NCBI GenBank assembly: GCA_949126835.1
Contig: OX421494.1
Location: 20,648,196-20,712,195 of the forward strand
Source: Anisus vortex
Lineage: Eukaryota; Mollusca; Gastropoda; Planorbidae
Length of the DNA: 64,000 bases
Direction of reading: 5' to 3'
Shown: piece by piece, positions 38,701 through 56,612 of the stretch
How positions within the stretch are numbered: the first letter of the stretch is position 1
How the letters are laid out: each line of letters begins with the position of its first letter
The notes under the pieces: generated by a model
Databases searched by the model: none
Told to the model about the DNA's origin: nothing
Seen by the model: the letters and a program-made list of their open reading frames with translations, nothing else
Program-made: the position numbers and the translations under genes

Positions 38701-39727
38701 AGTTAGCCTATATTCCTTCTAATTAAAAAACATTTTAACCTAACGTGCGCGCACCCCCCTCCCGCAATATCCAAAATGTCCCTTAATTTTGAAATCATGG
38801 GTAGGCAGGCCTGCTATAGATACTATTCAAACCAAATGACCTGGAGAACACATTGCATGAAAGCAATGCGAAGGGACATTACTCTAAATCTATTTTAATG
38901 GAATTTTCATTAGTTTACATGTATATGCGTATCAGGAATACTTTTATTTACTAAAAATCAACAAATTTTCCTTTTGTTTACATTTGGATATTGCTGAAAA
39001 GAAAAAGGAAATAGATCTTTAAGAACTTGTCAGAAGAAAAAAATAATTCCATAAAAAAATGGAAAAGTCACCTCCCTGGATTAAAATAAAGAGGATGTTA
39101 GATCTAATAACTTCATGGCATACAATGTCTTTTAATGAAATAAAAACAATGTTACCCTTTTTCCTCTTCTTTCTTTCTAATATCTTGAGCTAAAGCTGCA
39201 TGCTGGGCAGATGGTGAAGACTGTTGCAGTTGATGAAACTGGTGAAGCTGTTGGGCCTGTGAAGCAGCAGACTGCTGCAGCTGGTGATGCTGTGCAAACA
39301 GCCCAGGAGGTAGAGGAGAGCCAGCCAGCGGAGCAATAGCAGCGTAAGGTGAAGCCATCCCTCCAGGCATAGCTTGATGATGGAGAGCAGACATGCCCCC
39401 TCCCATGGCGGACATAACCGGGGCACTGACGCCAGTCATGTGTGGTGGGAGACCGGGTATGCTGACCATACCCTGGTGGCTCATGCCCAGAGCACCAAAA
39501 GCGGCCGCCGATGTGACAACAGGCGATGTCATAACCGGTGCCCCGGCAGCATGAGATGCAGCCGCTGCCTGAGCTGCCATGTGCTGCTGGTGATGTAACA
39601 TTGCTGGTTGTAACGCACCATGAGGATGATGCCCTGCCATTCCAGGAGGAAGCTGGACAGCACCTGGCATTACCATGTACTGCTGAGGTACCATCATAGG
39701 CACAAGGCCTGCTGGATATTGATTCAT
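18524..39727 (-). CDS. hnRNP U-like protein (SPRY plus P-loop kinase-like), 11 exons
   Basis: Exons on the minus strand are 39727-39156, 37293-37174, 36802-36715, 35842-35722, 35101-34852, 30652-30523, 27038-26822, 21964-21800, 21620-21488, 20947-20872 and 20701-18524. Every junction is GT-AG and all phases close, giving about 1349 residues. Order: Met/Gln/Ala/Pro-rich N-terminus (1-190); SPRY domain (about 200-400, with [37 protein letters not shown] and FMKNGTWYG); P-loop kinase-like domain with Walker [10 protein letters not shown] at about 433-441, then [16 protein letters not shown] and [18 protein letters not shown]; and a long disordered tail. This is the hnRNP U/UL architecture of nuclear RNA-binding and chromatin-associated factors. 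The N-terminal SAP domain of vertebrate members is not found; an in-frame stop lies just upstream of the ATG, so it is either absent or on an unseen alternative exon. It is about 500 residues longer than human paralogues, mostly in the tail. Confidence 0.93.
21040..21513. repeat. 36-bp minisatellite founded on the exon 9 splice donor
   Basis: About 13 units, some partial, fill most of intron 9 of the hnRNP U-like gene. On the transcript strand each unit reads CTGCAATTAGTTAGACA, then GTAAGTGTAGGATTTAGTA. The first unit is the real end of exon 9 (coding for the conserved LQLVR) plus the donor GTAAGT. The core GACAGTAAG occurs exactly seven times, once at the true site (21488/21487) and six times inside the intron; other units carry GGCAGTAAG, GACAGTAGG or GACAGTTAG. 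Confidence 0.95.
22234..24543. mobile_element. 2.3-kb hAT-like element with 6-bp target duplication
   Basis: The ends are CAGGGTTCCCAC and its inverse GTGGGAACCCTG, flanked directly by GATAAA on both sides. Subterminal sequence (CTGTTTCC, GACTATTTCC, CTATAAGAGC) matches the element at 24748-25204. There is no transposase frame. A SINE family 2 copy (23637-23812) is nested inside. It lies in intron 7 of the hnRNP U-like gene. Confidence 0.7.
23637..23812 (-). mobile_element. SINE family 2 copy nested in a DNA transposon
   Basis: On the minus strand it reads AAGCCGGCTGGTCCAGCGGT (A-box region), CAGGTCGCGGGTTCTATCCC (B-box region, one change), CCTGCAGGAGTTTTGGGCC, and the tail with TAATAATCTTCTGTCTAGAA and ACGTCTGTAAACTTATAAGAT. 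Confidence 0.82.
24748..25204. mobile_element. 457-bp hAT-like MITE with 6-bp target duplication
   Basis: The ends are CAGGGTTCTCACA and TGTGAGAACCCTG, flanked directly by TAGGAA on both sides. It shares subterminal words with the 2.3-kb neighbour at 22234-24543. It is non-coding and lies in intron 7 of the hnRNP U-like gene. Confidence 0.8.
25388..26575. mobile_element. 1.2-kb non-autonomous DNA transposon with 29-bp inverted ends
   Basis: The left end reads TACCGTATATACTTGCGTAT then AAGTCGCAC. The right end, inverted, reads TACCGTATATACTGCGTAT then AAGTCGCAC. TA at both ends may be the target duplication, which would suit a Tc1/mariner-type element, but the superfamily is not proven. A second GTGCGACTTATA copy lies just inside the right end. 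No transposase is visible. It lies in intron 7 of the hnRNP U-like gene. Confidence 0.72.
30277..30374. repeat. 25-bp tandem repeat, 4 copies
   Basis: The unit CTGTGTGCACCAATAATG, then TTTTGGT, repeats four times; the third copy has AATCATG. It lies in intron 6 of the hnRNP U-like gene. Confidence 0.95.
30992..31927. mobile_element. 936-bp inverted-repeat DNA element with poly-G
   Basis: The left end is TACCGTAAAATCTCAAGTA and the right end inverted is TACCGTAATATCTCAAGTA, bounded by TA. The TACCGTA start relates it to the element at 25388-26575. It contains a run of 27 G (31054-31080). No coding frame. It lies in intron 5 of the hnRNP U-like gene. Confidence 0.62.
32000..34850. other. intron 5 remainder of the hnRNP U-like gene
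   Basis: It is AT-rich and shows no exon, RNA gene or repeat that I can name. Frames on either strand are short and low-complexity. Confidence 0.5.
35636..35661 (-). repeat. poly-G26 in the transcript, just after the exon 4 donor
   Basis: A run of 26 C on the plus strand is G26 in the hnRNP U-like pre-mRNA. It begins about 60 nt downstream of the exon 4 donor (35722/35721), in intron 4. Confidence 0.95.
36108..36368 (-). mobile_element. SINE family 1 copy in intron 3 of the hnRNP U-like gene
   Basis: On the minus strand it has a tRNA-like head (GGTAGTCGAGCGGCAGCGCG, GGTTCGAATCC) and the central block GTCTACCCAGCTCTGATGGG, ending near GATCACTTTGGTCCGAAG. The 119-residue plus-strand frame here is SINE translation. 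Confidence 0.82.
37662..38813. mobile_element. 1.15-kb hAT-like element in intron 1 of the hnRNP U-like gene
   Basis: The ends are CAGGCCTGCCTACCAT and, inverted, CAGGCCTGCCTACCCAT, flanked by CTATAT and CTATAG (5/6 match), as in the other 6-bp-duplication elements. It contains a 27-codon frame (37902-37985, +) starting [13 protein letters not shown] and many TAGGCCTA octamers. Confidence 0.68.
39156..39727 (-). CDS. exon 1 of the hnRNP U-like gene: low-complexity N-terminus
   Basis: It codes about 190 residues from [11 protein letters not shown], rich in Met, Gln, Ala, His, Pro and Gly, ending [11 protein letters not shown] at a phase-2 donor (AAAAAGG then GTAACA). I chose the ATG at 39727; the frame runs four codons further to a TTG, then meets a TAG 15 bases above the ATG. 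There is no SAP or RNA-binding fold; the composition is prion-like. Confidence 0.82.
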
Positions 39728-39739
39728 TGTTGTGGTCAA

Positions 39740-41173
39740 GGTTGACTATCTAAGCATACACTTTTCTTAAATGGCACTTTAAATATTAAACTTCGGAATC
39801 AAAATTTTCTTTCAGCTAACCTGTAAATAACAGTAAATTAAAATAATTAGTCTGGCTAGTAAAATAATTGTCTTTCTAAGGCGGTAAAAAAAATTATATG
39901 GCCTTAAAGTTACTTTAACTTTAAGAATAAAATTAGAAGAATAGAATCATGAAATCATTCCTAAATTAAGAAACATAACATTTAATTTAATATATGATGT
40001 TTTAAAACTTCTAAGTAGGCCTAAATAATACTACTAAACTACTATGATTAAAAATTTTAAAATATATGCCTAGCCTAGAATATAGGAGGAGGCCTATTGT
40101 TTTGTGAATTTCCCAATTTCTGTTTTTTTTTTCGTCTTGAATTTGTTGCTAAAAAAATACTTTAACTTTTTAGACAGTTTTTTGGTTGTGGTGCATTTCA
40201 AAATTTCTTTTCCCTTAAAGCCTCTTTAATGCTAATCGATTTGTAGGCCTACCTAAAGCCTAATCAGCCCTGATTGGCATCTAATATATATAATCTTTAG
40301 GCCTAATATATTAGTTATATATTAGTATTAGATAGGCATTTATATATAATTAGGCCCAGGGGCGAAGCCACTGGCGCCACTGCCACTGGCTGGCACTGGA
40401 GGGGGGGGGGGGCTGAGGGTGGCTTAGCCTTAGCCCCCGGCGACCCTACCTGGAATTTCTTTTTCCAATTTTTTCAAAAGTATTTTTTAAAAATTAAATA
40501 TGTACTTTACTAGATCTAGATCTAAGTCTAAGTCTAAATTACTAAAAATTCAAATGGTAGGCCTAGGCTAGAATCTAGAAATCTGTTTGTCACTGGAAAG
40601 TTCATATTCAGAATCACTGTACAACAAAATGAGTTCGACACTAACAAAACCAGTGTCGCTAAAATTCTCCTCTACGATACATTGATATATGCCTGATAAT
40701 AATATAACATATTAGTAATTAGTATACTGCCAATGATTTATATAAATTATAATGGCGACATCTGATTTCTGTGTAGACTTGCATCACTTGCAAGATGATG
40801 TTGACTAGCTAGGCGATCGGCTACTTAATGCCCTCAATTTAACAAGTATTCGATTATTTCTAAAACATAAAACTCCATAAAATATGCATCACTATAACTA
40901 AATGATATATTTTGAGATGGTATATTACATTCAATCAGAAAAAGTATAAATGTTACCGTCTAAAATTTGCGACGCCATATTTGCAATTTATCGCTTGTAT
41001 TTAGCAAACTTGTTTGGAGAACATTATACTTTTTTTTCGATTATTTTGTTCCTGTGAATCTCACAGTCAAATTATTATAAATTATCAACTTTGTGTTCTT
41101 TTAGGTCAAGAACTAGAGTTTAAAGGTTAAGATTGGTAACAGACACAACTAAATTGTAATTAAAATTTAAAAA
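39740..41173. promoter_or_regulatory. head-to-head intergenic region between the hnRNP U-like gene and CRYM
   Basis: About 1.45 kb separates the two start codons. It should hold both promoters and 5' UTRs. I see no clear TATA box or CpG-rich block. There is a G-rich tract with GGGGCGAAGCCACTGGCGCC near 40369-40410, possibly half of a transposon, and several TAGGCCTA octamers (40016, 40245, 40296, 40558). A 5' UTR intron for CRYM is possible, with an acceptor near 41104 (TTCTTTTAG). Confidence 0.5.
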
Positions 41174-48377
<7,204 letters not shown>

Positions 48378-48863
48378 CAACTGAGTTCAATCTTTGGCTG
48401 CTGTTGTAACAGCATTAAAATTTAGATGAACTTTCCAAGAGTCATAAGTTATATATCATTGATATGGTCAGTGCATGGGTCAGTGGTCTTGCACTTCACA
48501 ATGGCTAGAGTTTTATGTGTCAGGTAAATCTGGTTACTGCTCACGGGAAGATATTTGTTATTATTATGCATTTATATTTTAAAATATTATCTACTTTTAA
48601 ATACTTTTGTCTCATTTATTATATTAAACCGATGTAAGCAGTCAAATGTGACATTTATTTATAATCTTACATTCTTCAATCGTTTCTTTCATCATTTTAT
48701 ATTTATTAAGAATTTCCTAACTGTTGTAAATATAATTTGGATTACTCGGAATGCTTTATGCACACATATTGTTTAATGTTATGCTCATGTTAAATTATTA
48801 TCTTGCTCATGATGATGCAATAATGAAAGAAACTTTTTGTTAATTTTTTTTTTTAAGTTTCAA

Positions 48864-48869
48864 AATAAA
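48864..48869 (+). terminator. candidate CRYM polyadenylation signal
   Basis: AATAAA lies about 490 nt after the CRYM stop codon (48377), preceded by a T-rich stretch. A second candidate lies near 49095. Confidence 0.5.
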
Positions 48870-49109
48870 TGTATTAAAGAAACTGTTATCTGGATAAAGC
48901 TTTGGTTATGCATATTAAATTTACTTAAATCTTTTGATATTGCTGACATATTTTCAAATCAGAAAATTATTAGGCCTTCTTTCTATACATTTTTTATGGT
49001 TTAATTCTAGCAGGTTCTTATTTCTGATAATGTGACGGTCTTCCTACTTATTTCAGGTAACCCCTATTTTGTATGTTCGAATGTTCTTGGAAAAAATAAA
49101 CTTCTATAC

Positions 49110-52100
49110 TATTTAGATCTTCCTAAGGAAATAATAGGCTTATTGTTCTTTATCTCTATTTACTATGTATTTCATACAATTTTAGGGTTGTGTTTCTAAG
49201 CTAGACTTTAATTTTTCATGCAGACTTTACTATCACTGATTTGTTTTTTTAAACTTCATGACTGAAAAGTGCTTTCACTTATGGTGCTATCTATACATAT
49301 TAGGTTTGTATCTAAGTCTATATTTGTAATGAAATTTTAAAAATGCACTGTTCTAAAGAACTCAATCTTCTCAAAAAACATGGCAACAAGAAACATGCAT
49401 TTTTTTAATACAAATTATTCCCCTTCTTTGCAATGAAAGTAAATATTCTAAATATAATGAAACTTAGAGCTAGTTTTGTTTAGGGTGCAACTTTATTTTA
49501 AAAGCGAAACCATAAATATGAAAACAGTTAATAACCGAAATAATACTTTTATTATGTAAAATGAACTTACTACAAGGTAAATCAAAAACGTACATTGAGT
49601 TACACGTTTAGTCCTACATAAAACAACATTCACATCCATTTCACTGTTTAACATAATTGATGAATTTTTTTTATTTTAACACAATATATATTTCTATGAT
49701 AGTCTACATTAATTAACTCAGTGAAAAAATATGATCTTAAAAAGGGCTTATATTCGTCCTACTTTAACGTAGGCTACATCATACCCCTCACAAAACATAC
49801 TATTTCATCCCACACATTTTCAAGTCAATTTTATGCTTGTCCGCTTGAATGTAGGCATACATAAAATAAGCATACATTTTGTAAATCTTTTGTAAAAGTA
49901 TTTTCATAATTAATAAAAGGCCTATAATATATCAGTTTATTAAGTCGAACAATTGAATTATTGCAGCTGAAATTCAAGAGACTCTTACACTTCATTATAA
50001 AGCACTACAGAACTATATTAATATTGTGTGTAGACCTATTTAGGTGATTCAGCTCCTTTATTTTTAGTCAATTTAATTGGTAAACTATATCATTTTTTTT
50101 GTCCGACTAAGAGACCAGCCATTAGTCATTAGACTATAGTTTGTTTGATTCTTGCTACTTGCTATGTGTTGAAAACACTGAACTCTATAATAATATATTC
50201 TGTTATCAGCGTAATGGGTGCAACATGTTTTTGTGCAGTTTGGCTGAGTTGAAAATGCAAAATGTCATGTTATATGGAGACGTAATTCCAGAAGGTCATT
50301 TCAACTTCCTACACTGGAACTCAGCTGTCCCCGGACGCCCACATACTCCCCCCCTCCCCCACACATGACTTTTTTTGCCATTGCCGGAAATGCACGTCAA
50401 TTTCACGAACGGAATTGATGAATATCTTTCTGTTTAGCCTGAGATTAAATTTCCAGGGTGACTTGGTTGGGTGCTGGGACAGGCCGACCGGGTGGGGGCG
50501 GGGGGGGGGGGAGTAAGGGAGGGATGTAAGAAAGATTCGGAGATGGTGAATAGAGAAAACCAGAAGTTGACACAGACCGGGGAAGATAATGAGGTGCAAA
50601 AAAAAAAAGGGGGGGGGGGGGGTCTTTTTCACACACCCATGCACACACACATTTGGCAGTCAATCGTCTACACTCTACACTCAACACTGTAAGGTATTGA
50701 GAATAGGGAATAGGTCTCTAAGAGAGAATTGGGTAGCTGTTACTAAACACAATAGTTTTTAGTAGATGTTAGAAGGCTTTCAATTGTGTTTTAACTCGCT
50801 ATTCATTGTGGGGCGCTGTGCGACGGTAGGCTTTATTTTATACTTATTAAACTAATTCAACTTATAATCGTTATTCTGATTGCTGGGTTAGTCTTTGCTG
50901 ACTTCTGGTCGATCAATATTATAAACAATGATAATATGGGCTTCACCGGACTCTTCCTTTGTAAACTTGAAAAATTTGTTCTTTTTTTCTATGCACTCCT
51001 TCAATTTCTTCATCTCCCCGGGGCTACCTCCGCTACAATATATCTACCTATGTCACAAGAGGGCGTTATACGGGCCCGTAGCTTTGAGAGACCCATGGCT
51101 ATTTTTCCTACAATTTTTTTTTCAAACTTTTAAAAACAAAAGACATTGTAAATCTACGGGCAATTTAGATTTTTGTTAAATAAAAATACTTTCCTATTTT
51201 TTTTACCCGATTACAATATTTATTTAAAATTACTTTCCTAAAAGTCTTCAATAAAAAAATAATAATTTAAGTATTAGATTTATAGCTTTTTTTAAATTGT
51301 AGTTTATACAATTTTGACCTGCACCGTATAAAGTCCTTTTTTTTCCACCCGGGCAATGCAGCTTGTATGAAATAATTTTAAAGTATTATTCCAAAGGGAG
51401 ATAAGCCTTTTTTTTTTGTTAATTTTAAATAGTTATTTTTTTAAAGCAAATTCATGTAGCCTTTCGGGCCTATAAATTGAATCACACGTTTCATACAAAC
51501 ATTTATAAATATAAAGAACTACAATATTGTTTAATTATGATTTTACAGTAAATATGCAAATTACTTAACAACTTTTAAACTTCTTAGGTGAGTGATTTAT
51601 AATTTAATATCAGGAGATAATGTGGATGTATTCAAACAATTCTTAATTTTTTTTTACAACATTAAATTTTAAAGGCTCGGTAACTTAAAAGAAAGGCATC
51701 GAAATATTGTTTCTTATGCAGGTATTGACAAGTCTTAATGAGGCGTGAACTTTTGAACTGGGGTGATCGTGAACTTCCGGTTTTATTTTTAATCTAATAA
51801 ACAAAAAATGCATGCTTTTGCTGGTTATTGACAGTTGATTTCAACCTCGACGGCTAGTTCTAGTCTTTTAGAATTATACAAAGGATACAATATTTGTTAT
51901 GAGGAATCCGTTTATAACATCAAAAGTGAGTAGGCGATAATAATACTCAAGTGTTAGTCGCGTGAGGTTAAATGTTTATTTGTTTACAAAATAAATTAGT
52001 CAAGAGTTGCGTTTTCTTGGTTATTGAAAAATAAATGCGTAAATTCATAAAAACGAATAACAAAAATTCTTTTGCATTAAGCAATAAGTATGATATTATA

Positions 52101-52630
52101 AAAAGGGGATTATTCCCTTCTGACATTCTCAATACATTGTTTTCTTTTGTAAACATGTTTTTGAGATGAAAGAAATTTTAATCCCCATCAAATGTTCGTA
52201 CAACCAGTAACCCAGCACACAGACATGTTTCGAATAAAATGATCGAATTCGACCGGAAATGTTTTTTCTTGTGAACTTTTATGTATGCATACACGTTAAG
52301 ACTTGTCCATAGGGCCTAGGCAAATATAATAAAAGAAATAAAGTATACATGTACATTTCTCTCTCACAACGGCTGATTAAAGTCTGACAGATTTAAATCT
52401 TCTAGCAATATTGAAGTCCTGAATTCTTCTCCCAGCCTCTGCATCCCCTGATACAGGCGAGACATAAAGTACAGGCATAAAAATATGAAGCTTATGAAAA
52501 CTCTGATAAAAGTAAAGGTCAAGATTTGTCTTAAATGCATCTCAATCAACAGTATATTATTTCTGGCTACATTAATAGTAGTAGATAGTCCAACAACTTT
52601 GTTGCTTATTTGTTTATGATAAGACATCTT
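49110..52630. other. intergenic DNA, no gene seen
   Basis: It is AT-rich with poly-G/poly-C tracts at 50499-50510 and 50610-50622. The Pro-rich frames over these tracts are not credible proteins. No RNA gene or transposon end was recognised. Confidence 0.5.
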
Positions 52631-52637
52631 ATCTTAG

Positions 52638-52810
52638 TCTATCTTATAAGTTTACAGACGTTCCTTCTAGATAGAAGATTATTACGTCCACTAGGCCCAA
52701 ACCTCCTGCAGGGCGACAGGGATCCGTCGGTGGCAGGGCTAGAACCCGCGACCTGTCAGTTGGTTTTTGGTTGACAGTCCGGTGAACTAACCGCTGGACC
52801 AGCCGGCTTC
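52638..52810 (-). mobile_element. SINE family 2 copy with LINE-A tail
   Basis: On the minus strand it reads AAGCCGGCTGGTCCAGCGGT, GGTCGCGGGTTCTAGCCCTG, CCTGCAGGAGGTTTGGGCC, and the tail TAATAATCTTCTATCTAGAA, then ACGTCTGTAAACTTATAAGA. Confidence 0.82.
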
Positions 52811-52904
52811 ACATAGGGCTAATATGATAAATATATCTTCTCCTGGATGTGTTTATATTTAATGAGCGCCGTAAGGTGTAAAGTAAAAAAGAAAAGGTTA
52901 TTTT

Positions 52905-53095
52905 TATTAGTCCTTCTTCCAAGCATGGGTTGGGTTACCTGAACAAACCAGGAAAACCAGTAGCTTATTGAAAACACTAATCGAAATGCAAGACTAGACT
53001 TAGATCACGGATGAGAGTAGGGCGCAATAATCTTTTTCATAGCAGGAGCGTCTCAAGCGTCTGTATTATATAGGATAAAGAAAAAGATAAGATAA
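52905..53095 (+). mobile_element. LINE-A 3' end
   Basis: It shares with the copy at 9995 the words GGGTTACCTGAACAAACCAG, GATCACGGATGAGAGTAGG, GCGCAATAATCTT and AGGAGCGTCT, ending GGATAAAGAAAAAGATAAGA. It contains a short internal duplication (CGTCTCAAGCGTCT). Confidence 0.65.
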
Positions 53096-53146
53096 TGCGG
53101 CTTTGTACAAATTAAATATGACTTGTATAATATATATATAGGACAA

Positions 53147-53169
53147 AAGAGAGAGAGAGAGAGAGAGAA
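53147..53169. repeat. GA microsatellite
   Basis: About 10 GA repeats lie just after the LINE-A tail. Confidence 0.95.
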
Positions 53170-53674
53170 GTTTAAATACACTGATAGCCCCCCTTGGAAA
53201 CAGGCCTACGTCTTTATATAAATTGTTACCCAGCTTCGGTACCCGACGTACGCTATAGAAATTGGCGGTGGCTGGGTGCTGGATACAGAGTCCACCCGCA
53301 TGCCATGAACGGAAGAAATTATCTAAGCGCTACTTCACTATTCTTAGAGACATTAAATGCTATCCGGTTACTAATGGAGTTCTTGTTGTTGTATTTTACA
53401 TATAAAAAAAACATCGATTTTCTGTTGAGCAAAACAGATTTTTTTATTATTTTTCCCTATTAACCAAAGTAATTGCAACTCGCTTTTTATTTACACCATC
53501 AACTTCAGTTAGCAACTCTTTCTTGTAGTTTAAAAAAAAATATGTGTTTAGGTCTTGTGCCAAATCATAAATTTAATGAACAGTAACGCAAACTAATATT
53601 CTCCTCCAGGGACATTCATAAATGTAAAACATCATTTGACGTGTTCTTAGTGTAAGCTTTTGTCTAGACGGAGA

Positions 53675-53815
53675 AGTAAATGTCACACACATACACACAT
53701 AGCCAAACATACTAGCTGTATCCCAAAATAAGCACACCCACATACACACATAGCCAAACATACAAGCTGTATCCCAAAATAAGCACACCCACATACACAT
53801 CACAGGGCACCTAAG
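53675..53815. repeat. 58-bp tandem duplication in CA-rich DNA
   Basis: A segment with CACATAGCCAAACATAC and AGCTGTATCCCAAAATAAGC occurs twice in tandem inside CA-rich sequence. The Cys/Val-rich antisense frame is an artefact. Confidence 0.9.
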
Positions 53816-54257
53816 CACACTCACCCACAGACAGACACACACACATTATTCCAGCCGCAATTCAATCTATCCAGACTGCCGATACGGTTCCAGCCCACAT
53901 TGAGATAATAGTAATCAAGGTGTCACCATGGAGACGCGACCTTGTGATCTTCTGGTCATCACAGCGTCGGACTAATCTCCCGATGACCAAAGCAGACACT
54001 TTGACTAAATTTGGCTGGAGGGAGAAAAATAGAACTTATGGAAAGGGAGGGAAGCACTTTAAGCAAGAGCAAATTTCTCTTTTGTGCCTTATTTCTTTTT
54101 ATTACTTGCATTAAACATTTCATAAGGGGCAGTAATCGATATAAAATTAAACAGAAACTCCTTTTAGTGTCGGAACATTACTATTGCCAACTCGGATAAG
54201 TTAGTTATTTAATTTAAACTATAGTAAACAAATCCTTTGACTTGTGACATTAGTGTT

Positions 54258-54412
54258 GACTTATAAGTTTACAGACATTTCTTCTAGATAGAAGTTAGAA
54301 GATTATTACGTCCACGAGGGCCAAAACTCCTGCAGGGCGGCAGGGGTTGGTGGCGGCAAGGGCTATAACCGTTTTGGTAACAGTCCGGTGAACTAACCGC
54401 AGGACCAGCCGG
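54258..54412 (-). mobile_element. SINE family 2 copy, internally deleted
   Basis: Its minus-strand head is AGGCCGGCTGGTCCTGCGGT. The segment between A box and body has lost much of the B-box region. The tail is the LINE-A type (TAATAATCTTCTAACTTCTA with a small insertion). Confidence 0.75.
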
Positions 54413-54967
54413 CCTCACGCAAAGTTTGTTAGCAAAGAAACAGTAATAAAGTCATAAAACACACGTTTTCATAAAAACTTAACATAATAGACATTTATGT
54501 AAAATATAGCCTACATCTTATGATTTTTAAAGTAGGCTTAGATCTAAAATAATAATAATAATATTTTTTATAGCGCTGCCAACAACATAATGTAGGTAAG
54601 CTCAGAGCGCATTTAACATATTATTATATTTAGGCCTATGCTGCATATTTTAATCGGTTTCTTATTCACACTTACAAAGTAAATTGCAAAGTTAAATCTC
54701 GGTCATTAAACCACAATAATTAAGTTTGCGAACATTCTTGCAAACCAATTGTAATTTCTGGCGTAGATGGTTTAATTACATAGTTATGTTGTTGAATTTT
54801 TTAATTCGTTTATATTTGGTCAATTTCATTTCACACTCGTCTGAACAACAAAAAAGAAAAATAACACGACTAATTTAGAATGATTTGAGTAAAAAATCCA
54901 AGTGGGGGGCTTTCAATTTGTTTCTCAATTTCTGGAAAAGGAAGCGATTTTTCATCGCCCCTTAGGA

Positions 54968-55110
54968 CAGGGGTCGGAATCCTTTTGCTAATACTAATAC
55001 TGTGCCAAACAAGGATTTCTAAATAATTCAGCGTGCCAACAGCTTGAACGTCGACCTGCTCTATTATATAATTTTTTTAAATTTTTAACGATTTTTTATT
55101 TGGCACCGTA
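54968..55110. mobile_element. fragment of a hAT-like MITE (GGCAACC family)
   Basis: It starts CAGGGGTCGGAATCC and carries ATTTCTAAATAATTCAGCGT then GCCAACAGC, matching one half of the element at 8099-8296. The other terminus was not found. Confidence 0.45.
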
Positions 55111-55114
55111 GCAA

Positions 55115-56265
55115 GAGCAAATGGAGATTTATAGAGAAAATTGATAAAGCGTTTAATATTTAATAAAACAAAAATTAACGTTTTTGTGATTACCATCCTT
55201 TTTATTTGCCTTTATACTAAGTTTATACCAAATAAAAAAAGATATCACTAAACATTTACATTAATTTATGGTTTATTTATTGCATTAAAATTATCGTTTG
55301 GTTCACAAGTCACAAGATATAATATATCTAGCTATTCATTAAATGTTCTTCGATCTAAGCTGCACTAAGATATTCTTTTTAAATATCGAAAGTAAATAAT
55401 AGCTACTACTGTTGTTAAGCGGAATAGATGCATAGTAATCATACAAACTGAGTAGTTAATGTTATGTTTAAAATGTACATATTATTAATTTCTTGGTCAT
55501 ATAATATATAGGGCCTATATAATTTTTAAATATCTTTAACAGTTTGATAATTTTAAAGTTATAAATTGTAAGTCACTTAGAATCTATTCTTTTATAAAAA
55601 TAAAAAACATATTAGAAATATTTGCGCAAAGAAAAATAAATAATTATCTCCCTTTAATTAAAATAAAGTTTCCAAATATGATTCTATAGTGATGCTAAAA
55701 AAAAGTTGTTTTGTAATATAACTTATTATTTTCTCATACATATCTACGATTTTGATGCACATTTTTTTAATGTTTAAAACTCAACTTGCTGCATTTTAAA
55801 ATCGTCAATATCCCTCCCTCCCCTTTAAAAAAAGATCCACATCTAAGAAAGTTAGGCTTGATGTGGTATGAAAACACGAGTCGATGAATTTGAAAGTCTT
55901 GCCTTTGATTAGTTAACTCCGCTTTGATTGCTTCCATGTACTTCTGAAAAAGCCCAACTATCTATTTTAATATATTTTATTTAGGGAAGTACACGAAGTT
56001 AAATGTTTTGAAATTGATTCCATGGCAAGATATGTCCAGTTTCAATGCAAATTGTGGTCCCGTGGTCTAACAGTTAAAGTGCTGTTTAACCCGTTTTTGT
56101 AAATACACGTTCCATTCACTGAAATATTCACTATGTCAATATGAACCATCGGCCTGAACTGTTAGTTTTTCTCATAAAATACCGAAAACAAATTCATTAA
56201 GAAACACCTCTTGGAGGTCTCTCGCGTGCCTTTTGCTGAAAGCTGACAGTGTATTACTCACATCA
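55115..56265. other. AT-rich intergenic DNA
   Basis: No coding sequence or clear repeat was found. A short tRNA-like A-box stretch (CCCGTGGTCTAACAGTTAAA) near 56059 may be a SINE scrap. Confidence 0.45.
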
Positions 56266-56271
56266 CATAGC

Positions 56272-56612
56272 AGGCAGCGCTTAGCTGAAAAGCCATAGCT
56301 TATAGCCCATAACTATTATCTCATAGCTGAAAGTATATAGCCTATATCACAGTCCGCAAAGCTGGTATCTCTTATAATTGATAGTCCATGGCTTACAGTC
56401 TATAGTGGATATCACTTAGCTGATAACTCATAACCGAAAGCTCATAGCTGATAGCTATTGGCTTAAAGATAGTGCTCATAGCTTTTTAATGATAGCCCAT
56501 AGCTGATAGTTCATTGCTAGTATCATAGCTGATAGTTTATAGCTGATAGTTTATAGCTGATAGTTCATAGCTGATAGATTATAGCTGATAGTCCATAGCT
56601 GATAATTTATAG
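56272..56612. repeat. 14-bp minisatellite, left arm (degenerate)
   Basis: Variants of ATAGCTGATAGTTT lie left of the retrotransposon insertion. Units become regular toward the insertion (from about 56515) and degrade leftward. Confidence 0.9.

Noticed and set aside
40957..40978. Minus-strand mini-exon with an ATG coding MASQILD followed by GTAACA, as a possible first exon of the hnRNP U-like gene
   Set aside because: Its phase does not join exon 1 in the required frame at the nearby acceptors, and 7 residues give no support by themselves.
50321..50692. Frames over poly-G/poly-C DNA near 50.5 kb
   Set aside because: They are low-complexity proline/glycine reading with no conserved motif on either strand.
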